Assembly (NCBI GenBank): GCA_025602915.1
Contig: JAHLJZ010000039.1
Span: forward strand, 62,001-126,000
Source of the DNA: Paraphysoderma sedebokerense
Lineage: Eukaryota; Blastocladiomycota; Physodermatomycetes; Physodermatales; Physodermataceae
Length of the DNA: 64,000 nucleotides
Direction: 5' to 3'
The translations under genes and the position numbers were made by a program. Position 1 is the first letter of the stretch, and each line of letters begins with the position of its first letter. Below are positions 34,674 through 50,000 of this stretch, piece after piece. The notes below the pieces were generated by a model. The model did not search any database. It saw nothing but the letters and a program-made list of their open reading frames with translations, and had not been told where the DNA came from.

Positions 34674-34906
34674 CTTGGATGAGGTCCAAAGTTGAGTTCT
34701 CTAATGGACGAAATGTTAGCGGGGTGTTTACTTTCTGAAGGCACGACTGAAGGAACGCTCGAATCGTCCACAATTCCTCATCTATAAGCAACACTACAAT
34801 TGCAGACATTCCCTTTTGTCGACATTCATTCCTTGTGTTCTCAGTACCATTGCACGCCGTTTTCTTTATATCCGTACCCACATCACCACACCATCTAATT
34901 CGACCC
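34674..34906. promoter_or_regulatory. Divergent promoter between ARMT1-like and p24 genes
   Basis: 233 bp between start codons of divergent genes; likely a shared promoter. No TATA box seen. Confidence 0.45.
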
Positions 34907-35802
34907 ATGTCCCGTCAAACTCTCCTCCTCGTCCTCACAGTTTTTGTTGTCCTGTGTTATACGTCTTCCGTGAGCGCAACTGCATTAACCTACACAGTGG
35001 CAGCACACGAAAGAGCATGTTTTTACGCACATTCTGACCACGTTGGTAGAAAAGTCGGATTCTACTTTGCAGTATGTTATCGTGGATGTTCCTTCGTGTT
35101 ATTTGTTGTCACTCGGTCTTCTGGTTCCTTTGATTGACATTCCTTTTGTTTGTAACGGGTGTAACTGCACACAGGTTCAATCTGGTGGTTCCTTTGATAT
35201 TGATTACATGGTTACCGATCCCACTCATAATATTGTAGTAAGCGGTGAAAAAGAACGCCAAGGAGACTTCGTTTTTAGTGCTGAACATGTGGGAGAATAC
35301 TCGTTTTGCTTCAGCAATGGTAAGATCTTTGATTATCTATGAATTATAGAGGGATGCATTTTATGTATTGTATCTTTTGAAAGATATTGCTTCCACCGTT
35401 GATTCATAAGAGTCGACACCAAGCACGTCAACAAACTCCCGTAACTGACATCTTTTTACCGCAGGAATGTCCACCTTTGCCGAAAAGATTGTCGATTTTG
35501 ACATCACCTTAGAAAATGAATCTTTGCCTTCCGCCCAACTTTTGAAATCGGGATCGACGGCGCAAACCGATACTTCCTTCATGGAAGAAACGATTTACCG
35601 AATTTCTAGCCACTTAAACAATTTCTCAAGAAATCAGAAATTCTATAGAACGAGGGAGAATAGAAATAATGATACTGTCATGAGTACCGAAAAAAGAGTT
35701 TTCTGGTTCGCAGTGATTGAGAGCTTTTTAATGATTGGTATGAGTGTGATGCAGGTGTTCATAGTGAAGACCTTCTTCAAAGGACCTAGGGGACGGGTTT
35801 GA
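34907..35802 (+). CDS. p24/TMED family cargo receptor (gamma-like)
   Basis: Three exons, 34907-35071, 35175-35319 and 35465-35802, give 215 residues. The start is the Met of MSRQTLLLVLTVF, which begins a signal peptide; an upstream in-frame Met at 34835 would bury it. The GOLD domain contains ERACFYA, GGSFDIDYMV, VGEYSFCFSNG and MSTFAEKIVDFDI, with the two conserved Cys. A coiled-coil (SHLNNFSRNQKFYRTREN) precedes one transmembrane helix near the C-terminus (VFWFAVIESFLMIGMSVMQV). The tail carries an FF pair (VKTFFKGPRGRV), the COPII-binding signal, but no terminal KKxx. p24 proteins cycle between ER and Golgi as cargo receptors. The pattern fits the gamma group best. Confidence 0.93.
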
Positions 35803-36076
35803 AGTCGGGGATCTCGCAGCTAAGGATAAATTGTGATTGATTTTAGCTATTCGGTCGGTAGGGTGGATAGGTATGATCATTTGCGTGGATTGGCGAAGGC
35901 ATCGTCAAGTGTGAAATTCAAATACATTTACTCTCACCACGAAGAACACTTTGTCTGAGCATTGATGTGCTGCAATAGTTTATTTACAGTGGTCGGGGTA
36001 TCACCTTTTAAAATCATAAAGGCCAATGCTCATTGATTAGGTGACATCATCGTAGTCCCGTCTAAAATTTGCATAT
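35803..36076. other. Convergent 3' flanks
   Basis: About 270 bp between the stops of the p24 gene and the RGG gene, which converge here. No other feature seen. Confidence 0.3.
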
Positions 36077-36927
36077 CTAATCGTCAGAACTGTCCAAATC
36101 TAATTCGATCTGTCCCTCAATTTGTGTTTGACTTTCGTCATTCGGAGCTGTTCGTCCATCATCTTTTAGTTCCGCCGTTGAGTTCAACAAATTACTATTC
36201 TGAAAGTCAACCTCGCTTGACGAGAACTTGGGCGGCGGTAAACTCATTGACATCCTGGAAGTATGCGGATGCACCGGAGGTTGATGATTGCTGCCTGCAG
36301 ATTTTGATACTGCCGTCGAATCAAGGTGACTTGACGACGACTGTTGCGGATTGCTGGAAGACGAAGGAGGGAACTGTCCTGTACCCAATGAAGGGGCAAT
36401 CAAATGACTCCACGGATCAAGGAGGAATGATGGTTTAAATAAAGCTCGTGGTTCATGGCTTTTGAATTGATTTGGGGGTGAATTATGAGAATGCGAGTTG
36501 TAAGGTCGGTTGTTGTAAAACTGTGGAGTGCAAGGAAGTCATGTCGGGGAATAAATCAATCAGAATGGTGGGAATCAAAATGTTGAAATGTTAAGTGAAG
36601 CAAGTTAGTCTTAATGCTTTTTTACTCGAGCTACTGTTTCCCTCTTTTCATTCATTTCTGCAAAAGAATGATGCGGACATACTCCTCTTCCAGATCTACC
36701 TCTGTATTGACCGCCACGGCTTCTATGACCTCGAGTCTGATTCCGCCCACGGGGGTATTGAGAGGAGTGATATGATTGCTGCTGTGAATTATGGTCCATT
36801 AGTAGCTTTGTACCGCAATGTCTGAGGCTGCCGGTTTAGGGAAAAATATGCATTCAACGCCTTTCCGGAAAGTGCATCCATGCGGACATCGTGTCAGTGG
36901 GCCCGGGCAAAGAATCCAATTCGACAT
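36077..36927 (-). CDS. Small RGG-box protein with an N-terminal Cys/His cluster
   Basis: Three phase-0 exons, 36927-36814, 36781-36683 and 36520-36077, give 218 residues. The N-terminus has four Cys and a His (LCPGPLTRCPHGCTFRKG, then VEC), which may bind zinc. The middle is Arg/Gly-rich (RGRNQTRGHRSRGGQYRGRS), typical of RNA-binding RGG boxes. The C-terminal part has a KPSFLLDPWSHLI segment, then Ser/Pro-rich and acidic sequence (LDLDSSDD). The first intron would be only 32 nt (36813-36782), with a TACTAAT branch site, and is the weakest part of the model; an NAGNAG acceptor (CAGCAG) adds ambiguity. An RNA-related role is an inference. Confidence 0.55.
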
Positions 36928-36994
36928 TACTTCTGTTGCTCTACACAAGTATTAGTACAACCTACAAATATATAATACAAACATCTGTCTACGC

Positions 36995-39747
36995 CTAGGA
37001 GACTATAGATTCACTACTTGCTCGGAGGGCACAGTGTTTAAACTTTGCAAATTTGATGGATTCCCCGTTATATCTTCTAAAACACTCTATATCGGAATTG
37101 CAACAATTTCTATAGCAATTGATGATGGGTCTCAAAGTCTGGAGCACCCACGTTCTACTGCCGTTGTCCACAATCCCTCGAGTTCCATCTGCACCATTTA
37201 CCAGACGCTTATACCCGTCGACTCTGTCCATCAACTTCAACATCTCATCTATCTGAACCTTAACTGGTTTATTTCTACTGTTCTTGATCGCTCTTTTCCT
37301 CAATGTGACAATTTCACTGGTTGACTGACAAGATGAATGAGGGTGAGAATCAATAGATTGCTGATAGGAGGCGATCGGGTTCGAGTCTTGGGGGACAGGA
37401 TTGGTGTGAATGCACGGCTGATCTGAGGAAGAAGATACAGCGAGATTAGACACGACAGACTCGACGGATGATCCTAACAAAGCAGAGAGTGAATTCGTCG
37501 ACGAATCTGCTAGAGTGGAAAACGTTTTTGTTAGTTGATCAGATTCGAGTGGCGCATCAACAACCAGGCACTACTGAGTGATTGACCTGTACATATCAAG
37601 AGTGAATGAGCTCATACCCAGACTAATACCAGAAAACTGAGTGGCGCGCAGAGATGACAGTAGAGACGATAGTTGAGTCTTTAATTTATGGATGTCCTTG
37701 GGGTTTTGGACAGTCACGGAATTCATTAATGCTTTGAATGACTCGAGCCGACAGAAGAACTCCGTCTGTAAGCGCTGATTGTCGGTAAGGTGGATCCAGG
37801 TATCAAGAATTCTGAAGAAAGAGCTGCCACTTGGATATTTTGAAAGCCATAATGAAATCGCAGTGGAAGAAGTAGCGGCATTTGCGCTTGAGATAATATC
37901 GTTCGACAATGATTGGCGCAAAAGAATTTGACTTCTGTAATCGTCGACAATATGCTTGAAGCCTCTTCCTGCCGTGTCAGCGTAGGCTTTCAACTTAGCA
38001 CAATCGTTCCGGTATTTGGTCAGAGTTTGCACCGATTTCATTCGAGCCGACTACTTAAGTGCGTCAGCTAATAAATGATGATTATTTATGACTGCGATAA
38101 AAACAATAATTTCACTAACCAGTATTAAATTACTGTCGCTTGCACCCCCAAGCATAGCTATCGTGAACGCCGTCTTTCGACAACAATGAGTTCCCCATTT
38201 TCTTTCATTCGCAACATTGTGCATTAGTGTAGATGCATCATTTTCCTTTGATTGACTCCCCTCAACTGCCTTCATAGATTTCTTGAATACATGGAGAAAC
38301 GTTTCGTATGAGATCCTATTGTCTATATGCACCGGTAGCGATTGAAGAAGTTCAGCTGGAGGAAACAAATAGCCAGATCGAATCCCTGAAGTGGATAGCC
38401 ACCACAAAAGAAGATTCACGGGACAAAGATAAGGACACCGCCGATTTCTCCATAGTAACAGAAGTGTAGGATACTTGTCGGCCTTTTCGCGTAACTTGAT
38501 GCAGATAAATTCTACGACATATCGGTTAACCGAAAGAACAATTTGATTTAGTCGGAACAACATACCTATCGTGTTGTCTGGATTGCAATGCGATATATTC
38601 CACAGAATGTCTTCAAACTTCAGACTACTTACTTCATCCTCCCGTAAAAATAAATTAACGGCCAATGTAATCATGACAGCTATCATGAATTCCGTCGGCC
38701 GGTTTTGGGTAACCAAATAAGTGATGAGTTTTTGATATTGCCAGGGATTCATGGACTGGGAAGTGTGTGGAATGTAGCTTGTAGTCGATTGCGACAGATT
38801 TGCAAAGTATTCACGGACTTTTTTCGATAGCGTCGGGTTACCGGAAGGAAGCAACAAGGGGACTTGGTGTAATAAACAGTTTGAACTTCCGGAGTTTTCA
38901 TTGTATTTGTCCATACAGGTGACGCAGGCGTCAGCATAAGTTCCGTCATGTCCACGGAGTTTATGAACTATTGACAGCGCTGATTTGAACTGAGTCTCAT
39001 TTATCGGAGCGTTCCATCCACCCACAGCTTGGACGATGTTTTGGCACAAGTCGAGAAGAGGTTCTCCGGTTTCGCACATTATGATTGTACCTTTCGCTAA
39101 TCGCCTGTACTCTAAAAATAAAATATCAAGACGCTTGCCAGAGCTCCGAATACGAAATTGCAAATTGATAGCTTACTGCAATACAGAATAATGGTTTCAG
39201 GATTAATGGGAGGACTCCTTTTCGGTGCTTTATCCAATAAGATAATTCGACTTTTATGGTCATTGATCATTGCACAGAAGGCGTCGAATCTTGAGTAGTG
39301 ATTCTCGTAACTTTCGAGTGTTTTGTCCGTCTGCATCTTCAGATACAATCAAATACAAAAAATGGTATAAATTCAGTCGGACAGGTTGGTTACATGGAAT
39401 ATGTTTTCAAATCACCGGGTATAGCGTACCTTAGCTGCTAAACTGTCGTGGAATTCTTGAGGAAGTCCTAACCGAGAAATTTCAGTTACGACATCCGGAG
39501 GCGGATTTGATCTGGGGGTGGGAATTAAATGTCGCCGACGACCGTCGTATTCAGAGACTGCTTGGTTCATGCCATCACCATGTCCTCCGTCAGTTTCAAA
39601 AGGCTCTGATCCTGTTGCTGGGTTGTCCGAGTCTGAACGGTCGGAAGAGCAAGTGTGGAAGCCGCGCTTCCGTTTGCGATCTTTGTGTCTGGGAGGGACG
39701 GAAGAGACTGTTGTTGTGGATAGGTAGAATTGCGAGGAGGCATCCAT
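36995..39747 (-). CDS. Full-length tyrosine recombinase, Crypton-like
   Basis: Five exons: 39747-39430, 39336-39177, 39111-38120, 38050-37618 and 37509-36995, giving 805 residues. The N-terminus is basic and disordered. Residues ~107-300 look like a SAM-like core-binding domain (SYENHYSRFDAFCAMIND). The catalytic domain has R316 in NLFLREDEVSSLKFEDI, H468-x-x-R471 in GTHCCRKTAFTIAML and Y503 in SVQTLTKYRND. These match Arg, His-x-x-Arg and Tyr of the tyrosine recombinase (phage integrase) fold. Exon 4 joins the Tyr only after splicing. No reverse transcriptase, capsid or terminal repeats are seen, which fits Crypton DNA transposons; these move as circles and leave few marks. The last ~300 residues have no recognised domain. 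The gene could be mobile or host-adopted. Confidence 0.82.
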
Positions 39748-39950
39748 TTCCTGATTTTATTTATACAAAATATACAGAGATCGCTGATGGAGGTAAATCC
39801 ATGGGTTTGAGGAAGGGAATGACACGCTAGACCAGATCGACGTGCAGTTCCTTCGTTGTGGGAAAACCGTCGCAGCATTCATTCCCTCTTTTCCACCGTT
39901 TAAATTCCATCCACATTCCCATCCCATTCCCATCCCACACTCCTGAGACT
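39748..39950. promoter_or_regulatory. Divergent promoter between the tyrosine recombinase and MCM7
   Basis: 203 bp between the start codons. The MCM7 side has a pyrimidine run of CCATTCCCATCCCATTCCCATCC-type units directly before the ATG (about 39905-39940). A shared promoter would give the recombinase the S-phase-linked transcription typical of MCM genes, which is an inference. Confidence 0.5.
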
Positions 39951-43176
<3,226 letters not shown>

Positions 43177-43836
43177 AAATTGTCGAATTGAGGTGTTTGT
43201 GTTCCTGAGGGTAGATTTGTGAAGCGAAGTGGTTACTTCTAGTCATATCGGGCTACCGTTCAATGCCAAAATTTTTATAGTGCAATCAGTAGCGATACCC
43301 ATTCATTTGTTTATTCCAATTAGAACCGAAATTATTGCATTGTTATTTTATTCCACTGTTTATTTACTATTTAGGATGGTGATGTCTTTGTTTTTTATAT
43401 TGGTTACTCAAGGTGGAGCGGTTAAAAGCGGTAACAAAGTATTCAATTGGGAATTGTATATACAATGTATTCTTTTTGTAAGGTTGACGATGAGGAAAGT
43501 AAATTAGAAATAAAGAAATACAGCACACGATTAAGTCTATGAAACGAATTTCTGATATTGTATTAGCCAATATGTCCAAGGGATTTACTTGATCCTAGAA
43601 ATGCGACGTCGATTGTACATCAAGATTTGTCGTAAACGGCTCAAGATGACTTGGACAATGATTCTTGAATGAATTCGCCAGGCAATTCCCGTTCTTCGCT
43701 AATGCTATACAAATAGTCATCCATTTAAGTTGATCCAATATACAAAGGAGCGTACAATTGTCGTCTTATATGTTTTAAGGTCTGCCACGGCTAGCCCGTA
43801 TTAATCTCGATGTTTATAACATCCTTCTAACCATAC
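43177..43836. other. Convergent intergenic region
   Basis: About 660 bp between the stops of MCM7 and the nucleoporin gene. AT-rich; open frames at 43229-43507 and 43367-43579 are without motifs. 3' untranslated regions and terminators of both genes are expected here. Confidence 0.35.
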
Positions 43837-45833
43837 TTACAACTGACCCTTAACGTCTTCTACATGCTTCACCAGGCCTGTTGCGTCATCTTCAGTCTTC
43901 ACTCTTAACAAATACTGAACAATCTTCGGTTTCCCATCCCCTTCTCCGTCTTTCGCCACATCAACAACGGCAAACTTGATGTTGTTCTTTTTGTTGCCTT
44001 CGATAGTCATCTTCATCTCTTTGAAAACAGCAGCATTCAATATAACTTTGCCCAAGCCATCTCCACGTACCAATAATCTTGATTTCCCCGTCTCTTTATG
44101 TTTGTTTAGCTTAAATAAACCGGCACCGAGATCTTTATAGCCAGACGGCTCTGATAAAAAGACTTTACAGCGAACGGAGAAGACGGTGATGTCGTCTTCT
44201 TCCCCCTGACCAGTTTGTACAAGGGTAACGTCTTGTGGAGTGGGCTCCGTTTCAACGGTATCGTCCGCTTCTTCTGAATGTGAATTGGCTCCACCAACTG
44301 AACTGTTTGGCACACCGCCGAAAACAAACGGAGCTGGGTTTGAACCCGCAGATCCTTGCTGACTGGGACCATCAGATGAACCGAACTTGAACGAAAATCC
44401 CGCCGGCGGCGCAGCGGTCGAGGTATGTGTTGATTCGTCTGCCTTACCAGCGACGGTGTCACTATTGGCTGGCTTGAACTGAAATGGGGATGCGGCAACA
44501 TTAAAACTAAAACCTGTTTTGGAGTCGGCGGTTGCGACAGAACTGAAGGATGCTATTTTGGTACGTGTACTATCGGCAGGCTTATCGAACGAGAACATTG
44601 GTTTACTATCAGTAGTAGATGGAACTGTCTGGGATGGAATTCCAAACTGATTCGACGGTTTCGGTGTACTCGTCATGTTGCTAGAACCAAAGGAGGGGGT
44701 GGACTTCAATAACGAACCGGTGGACGATTTGGCGGTAGAGACATTTGGCAAATCTAAATAACGAATGAGGAGGTCAGGAATATTCTTTATCCTACCGAAG
44801 CTGCAATATTATACCTTTAGTCAGAACAGAACTAAATTTTGTGCATATCTCCGCTTTATATTCGTTATATTTCACAAATACCGGCGACAAATCAACAAAT
44901 GGATCCAATGTGATCTGTGTTTTAATGTTTTTCTCCAAGGCTGTGTTGAGTGCATATAACTGTTTAAGATAATCTTTTTGCGTATTCGAATGATCTTCTG
45001 CTTGCTGTGACGGGAGTACGGGCGTGCTTCCAGCGATCGCTGGAGTTGGTTGAGTCGGAGGTGGTGGCAATGACGGACGCGCACTCAGCTGAGGCTTTAC
45101 AACATCAGTCTCTGAAATGTTGGACTGTTTAGGCTGATTGAAAGAGAATCCTGAAAAAGGAGCAGCAGGTGGTTCTTTTGATAGAGTGGACTTATCAGAT
45201 GCCGGTACGGAAAAGGAAGTGCTGAGTTTGGTCGACTCTATAAGTTTGTGAATAATGCGATAAATCACTTAGACTGTGGAAACAAAATGGTTCGAAACGT
45301 CTAAATTTTTCGTACATACCTACTTCACCAAACGGTTTGAAAGCAAACGTAGATTCTTTAGTGACTGAACCAAAAGCAGATGAAGCCGCGGCAAACGGAT
45401 TGGATACAGCTGCAAATGGGTTTGAGGGTGCCTACGGGGCGGATGTAAGAGCAATGAAGAAAGTTACATCAGCCGTCAACATTCACCTTGAACATGCGGT
45501 CTTAAAGAAATGAGTTTACCGATCCGTTAGCGGCTCTCCTTTTGGGTTGTTTGATTCTAAATGGGGATTAAGGATCACGACACAATGGTCAACTCGTTGG
45601 TAAAGGATCATACAGGTGCAATGAACAAAAAGAATATATACTTCCTGCCTTTTAACTCAGTATCATTTGCTTTTGAAAAGGTGCCATCGACGGTTTGATT
45701 TGACTGGAAAAAGGTATAATAAGGGTTGAATTGGTCAATTAAGTTTAGCTCTTTCGTCAACAGTACAAACCTCGTCATGGTCATTGTCGTAGTCGTCCTT
45801 GGTGATTTGAGACTCTGCGACCCGCTTTGACAT
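43837..45833 (-). CDS. Nup50/Nup2-like nucleoporin with C-terminal Ran-binding domain
   Basis: Six exons: 45833-45771, 45703-45642, 45556-45520, 45431-45320, 45237-44815 and 44753-43837, giving 537 residues. The start MSKRVAESQITKDDYDNDHD and GTFSKANDTELKGRKIKQ match the importin-alpha-binding N-terminus of Nup50/Nup2. FG-type repeats follow (ASSAFGSVT, FAFKPFG, FSGFSFNQP, FSFKFGSS, FVFGGVP). A helix QKDYLKQLYALNTALEKNI matches the central segment. The C-terminal ~130 residues form a RanBP1-type domain (VFSVRCKVFLSEP, YKDLGAGLFKLNK, KSRLLVRGDGLGKVILNA). The protein works at the nuclear basket, where it releases importin-alpha cargo with Ran. All phases agree. Confidence 0.93.
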
Positions 45834-46180
45834 TGGGGAATATTATGGTCCGAGGATGCGGATCAGGTGGGAAGACGTAAAGCCGGAGTGGAATGGGGAA
45901 ACCGCAAAACGAGGGCAGTGGAATGAAGCGAAGAGCTGGTTTGGTTTTTATTTACATCGAACAACTCCATGGCACAACTTTCATCCCTTGATCTCGAAGT
46001 GGCCCTCTTTTATAACCTGATATAATCATCACCTCTCCGAGGCAGATACTACGCTGCGGGATAGGAATCATCCTTAAACTGTCTTCCGTTATTACTCTTG
46101 CATCCCCTTTCACTTCTTAGACCATTTTACCCAAAAGTGACAACGAGTCTCGGCAGCTCTACACTATTCCCTAACAAATA
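45834..46180. promoter_or_regulatory. Divergent promoter between the nucleoporin and RidA genes
   Basis: 347 bp between start codons; AT-rich with no clear TATA box. Short pyrimidine runs precede the RidA start (CCTTTCACTTC). Confidence 0.4.
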
Positions 46181-47015
46181 ATGACCCTTCTGACTCTTCG
46201 TTCCGCTGTCCTTCCCCTCTCGCTGCGGTCCATAACGTCTTCGGCTTCCGCTGTCAACAGCTCCGCTGAACTTCGCGCCCTGGCAAATCTTGGTTTGTCC
46301 TTGCCAGCACCAACGTCTCCGAAGGGTGTGCATGCCTATATGATATTTAATTGATTGAAAATCTTTTTCTATCTTTATTTCATTATTAACGAGCATGCTA
46401 AATTAAACAGGTAATTATGTCCCAGCGACAAGATCTGGTTCGAAGATATACTTGGCGGGACACCTGCCTTATGACGATAAGGGAACCCTACTTGTCGGTA
46501 AGGTAAGAACAGAACCATATATTCAACTCATGTCAAAATCTTGACTACATCTGTATTTTTATTAGGTGGGACAGGATTTAAATGTGAAGGAGGGGTACTT
46601 TGCCGCTCAACAAGCCGGATTAGGTTTGATATCTACGCTAAATCAAGAGCTCGGTATTTGTCGCGCCATTTCACTTTGTGCTTTTTTGTCGTCAACCTGA
46701 ACCGTTCCGTATTTCCTTTCCTTTAAATCGGTCGACTGACTCCTGACGGATAATTCGTGCAACGATTAACTCACTTGTTATTTGCTACATGTCCCAGGGT
46801 CTCTGACAAAAGTGTCTAAGATATTACATGTGCGTGGTTTAGTCAACTGCACACCAGATTTCCTTCAACACCCATCAGTGATCAACGGCTGTTCTGACTT
46901 GTTGGTAAAAGCATTTGGATTAGAGAGAGGAAAGCATGCTAGAGTAGCCTACGGGGTCTCGAGCTTGCCTTTTGGAGTGGCTGTTGAAGTAGAAATGATA
47001 GTCGAAGCCTTCTAA
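46181..47015 (+). CDS. RidA/YjgF (Mmf1-like) enamine/imine deaminase, probably mitochondrial
   Basis: Four exons, 46181-46325, 46411-46502, 46566-46653 and 46798-47015, give 180 residues. The first ~28 residues are Arg/Ser/Leu-rich without acids (LLTLRSAVLPLSLRSIT), a typical mitochondrial presequence. The RidA fold then has NYVPATRSGSKIYLAGHLP, VGQDLNVKEGYFAAQQAGL, LTKVSKILHVRGLVN and ARVAYGVSSLPFGVAVEVEM. The family clears reactive 2-aminoacrylate and similar enamines. In canonical RidA the key Arg lies in the segment R-x-x-V/x-x-x-x-LP; here the C-terminal stretch reads GVSSLPFG, where the active-site Arg (RP...R form) is altered, so this may be a divergent subgroup like the RidA-3 to -7 families. 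Confidence 0.9.
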
Positions 47016-50000
47016 AGTCTTTTTTTTTTCAAAATCATGCTGGCTGGCTGGCTTGTTTGTTACGGCTGCCAATTTTCTGCTGGATACTGCTCTTCATTCG
47101 CAATCAATAAAGTTGAGTCGATTCGTATACTATTACGGGAAGGGGGAGTTTTGAATGGCGGGGAGGATGTATTCTGCGCTCTTTACAAATCTTGCGGTCG
47201 AAAAGAACTAAGAAGGATATTTAGGGGTTCTGTGCGAATGTGAGTTCATTTCCCATAGGCGATATATTAAAGTGTGGAAATACACATTTTGGATATGGCG
47301 AGTTTATTTTTCAATACATTAAAATTCGAATTTCTATCCATTAAATCTCTATGATGTGTTCATTGCTCCATTCCCCGACTCATAGAAAAAGAATGAACTG
47401 CTAGACATAATTCATTAATAGTAAAAATCAAGTTGACCACATTTGAAATATATAACACATTTAACAATATTGAAATATAATAAAGTGGATACATTTGGTA
47501 CTATGACCTGAAAAATTTGCGGTCCTTCATAGCAAATAATTGAGATTCTAGCATTGAGACCAATGACAACTGTATCCGTTCTCGTGTCTACAGCTCGGAA
47601 TTCGAATGATAATTCCTAGCCAAGAACGTCTGCCGACCTATACCTAATTTATAATGAATGAAATAGTTATTTGATATATCATTAACCCTCGTCCCCCATC
47701 ATTGGAGGTACTCCTTATAAGTAATTAACTCCGTTTGATATAAAAATTAGAGACATCGCGAAGTGTTGAATTTATAATGGTTGATGTTGGGCATTATTCA
47801 TCATGAGACCAATCATTTTTCTTAACTTCCTTTGCACCTCGAATTGCCTGTTTCGAATCGATGAGCAAAACAATTAGGATCTAGTCTGACAAATTTCTTG
47901 AGTATAGCTTTGGTAATACCTCGTTGGCGAAGAAGCCCTTAGATTCCGAATCCTTGTTCTTAATACCAATATCAATTGCTAGGAAGGAATAAAACTGCTC
48001 TAGTTCATCTTACCAAAAATTCCATTCATTTTATTTATGTTTGATATTGTTAACGTGTGTTATATGTTTCAAGCGTGGCATCTGATATACCAAATATTCA
48101 TATCACAATTTCAGTACTTTGTTTTACTTACGTATAATTCGTACATGATAGTGAGAGAAGGAAGCAGCGAATAACATGGAAAATAATATTAAATGATTCT
48201 CCACCAGTATGCTAGTGGTCATTATTTCACTGAAAAGGCATAGCATACCAAAAGCGACCAATACCACTGGTGTCGCAAGGACGTTTACTAGGGGATATAA
48301 ATATTGTTGAAAAAAATAACGATCTGCTATCTAAACTGTCAAACACATCTATAGATTCTAGAGTCGAGATCTCTCTTAGCTACTCTCAGTGATTTCTCAC
48401 AACACCGGTTGTAATATCGGATATTGGGTATAAAATAACAATCTTCGAGATATTCTTCGCTCCAACACATCCTCAACTTCTGCTGCAATTGCAGGAGAAA
48501 GAGCAAGGACTAAAATTCGGTGTCCATTCAAGTGACAGTTATTCAAAACACGTATGCCTCACTACGCTGGTTTGTTCCTATGTGCCCTAAAACCGCCGTT
48601 TTGAAGGATCACTGAGAGTATTAGAGAAAGATCTCGTGTTTAGAACATATAGAGGTGTTGATAGTTTAAGGGGAAAATGGATCATTGTCAGGAGGATAAG
48701 AGTAGTCATTAATGTATTTGGTAAACATGCCCAGACGATTATTGTGTTTTGGTACTGATTGTGTTGGTCCAGATTAGTGTGATATCAGATAGTATGAGTG
48801 TTCCAACGGAGGATGAATTTAGTATATATATGTATAGTATGATATATGGTACTGAATTAACTTTTCTTATATGGTTGGGTGGTTTGGTGCTGGGTGGTTT
48901 GGTGTTTTTCGATGAGTTGAGCAAGGCTCAATATACATAACAAAGCAAATCACCAGGATGGAATGGGATTAGTACATTAGGCGTATAAACGGGATGCACC
49001 CGTCACACACAACACACGCGATACACAATGCTAAAACGGTAGACTGTATTATCCAGGATAAAAGGTGCTTTTTGTAGTTAAATTCATATTGATTGGCAAT
49101 TTTAATATCAATACGTCTTGGTGATCCTTTATGAGATGATTCTATATTTATTTTCCAACTAAGTGTAGTCACACCAGGAAAATTCGGGGTTCACACCAAC
49201 AAATGAAAATTTCTAATAGACCTAAATCTATATTTGTATACAAGCATTCCAATGGCCAGATTAATGGCAGATCCCACATCGAATGTCTTAGAAATACGAA
49301 ATGCGCCATATGCGAACACCAGATGCCATACTGTAATAATGCACTCATCCAACAAACTTGTTGTATTCCTTCCTTACGTTGTTGTATGAACACTAATTAT
49401 GGTTAAAGTGGCTCCACTCTAGAATCTATGGAACTTTTCGAATGTGTAACGAGAGTATAGTGGTGAGAGAATAATCCAATTTGGAAAAGCCAGATGAATA
49501 ACTAATCGATGTCTTGGATGAAATTAATGTGTGCTTACATCTGTCTGTGGTAGCCTCTATTTTACTTCAATACAGAATGAATATACAAGTCGAAGTGATA
49601 AAATCGTTTTTTTTGAGCTATAATTCTATCGTTTCCTTTGTTCACTCGCTTCCCTCTCTATACCAATTCGCATACAAAGCAATGAAATACCAGACCTATG
49701 AATTTACCATTTGAGATTTCAAAACCAACTTTTGAAATGAAACAATTAACTTACGTCACCAAGATCAAACATAACAAAAATTGATAAAATGAACCAAAAC
49801 GATTTCATTCCTTATAACAAACAGTCAAGATTTCTTATATTGAGGGAAGTGACTCAGCATGTTGTCGTTCCTCACTCACGACAACACATAGTATACAGTA
49901 TTATTTCAAATTCGAGACTGCGCTCAAAATTACTATTTGTGTATGCTTTCTTGACGATTGATCATATCAGTGGCCATCTCACGTATATGAGAGATTCTCT

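Noticed and set aside
36995-37480. Separate small gene beside the tyrosine recombinase
   Set aside because: A GTATGA donor at 37617 and a CTAAC-branch/CTCTAG acceptor at 37510 join it to the recombinase in phase, making it the fifth exon.
36995-39747. Retroelement or prophage origin of the recombinase
   Set aside because: No reverse transcriptase, RNase H, capsid or terminal repeats nearby; spliceosomal introns argue against a prophage. A Crypton-type DNA element fits better.
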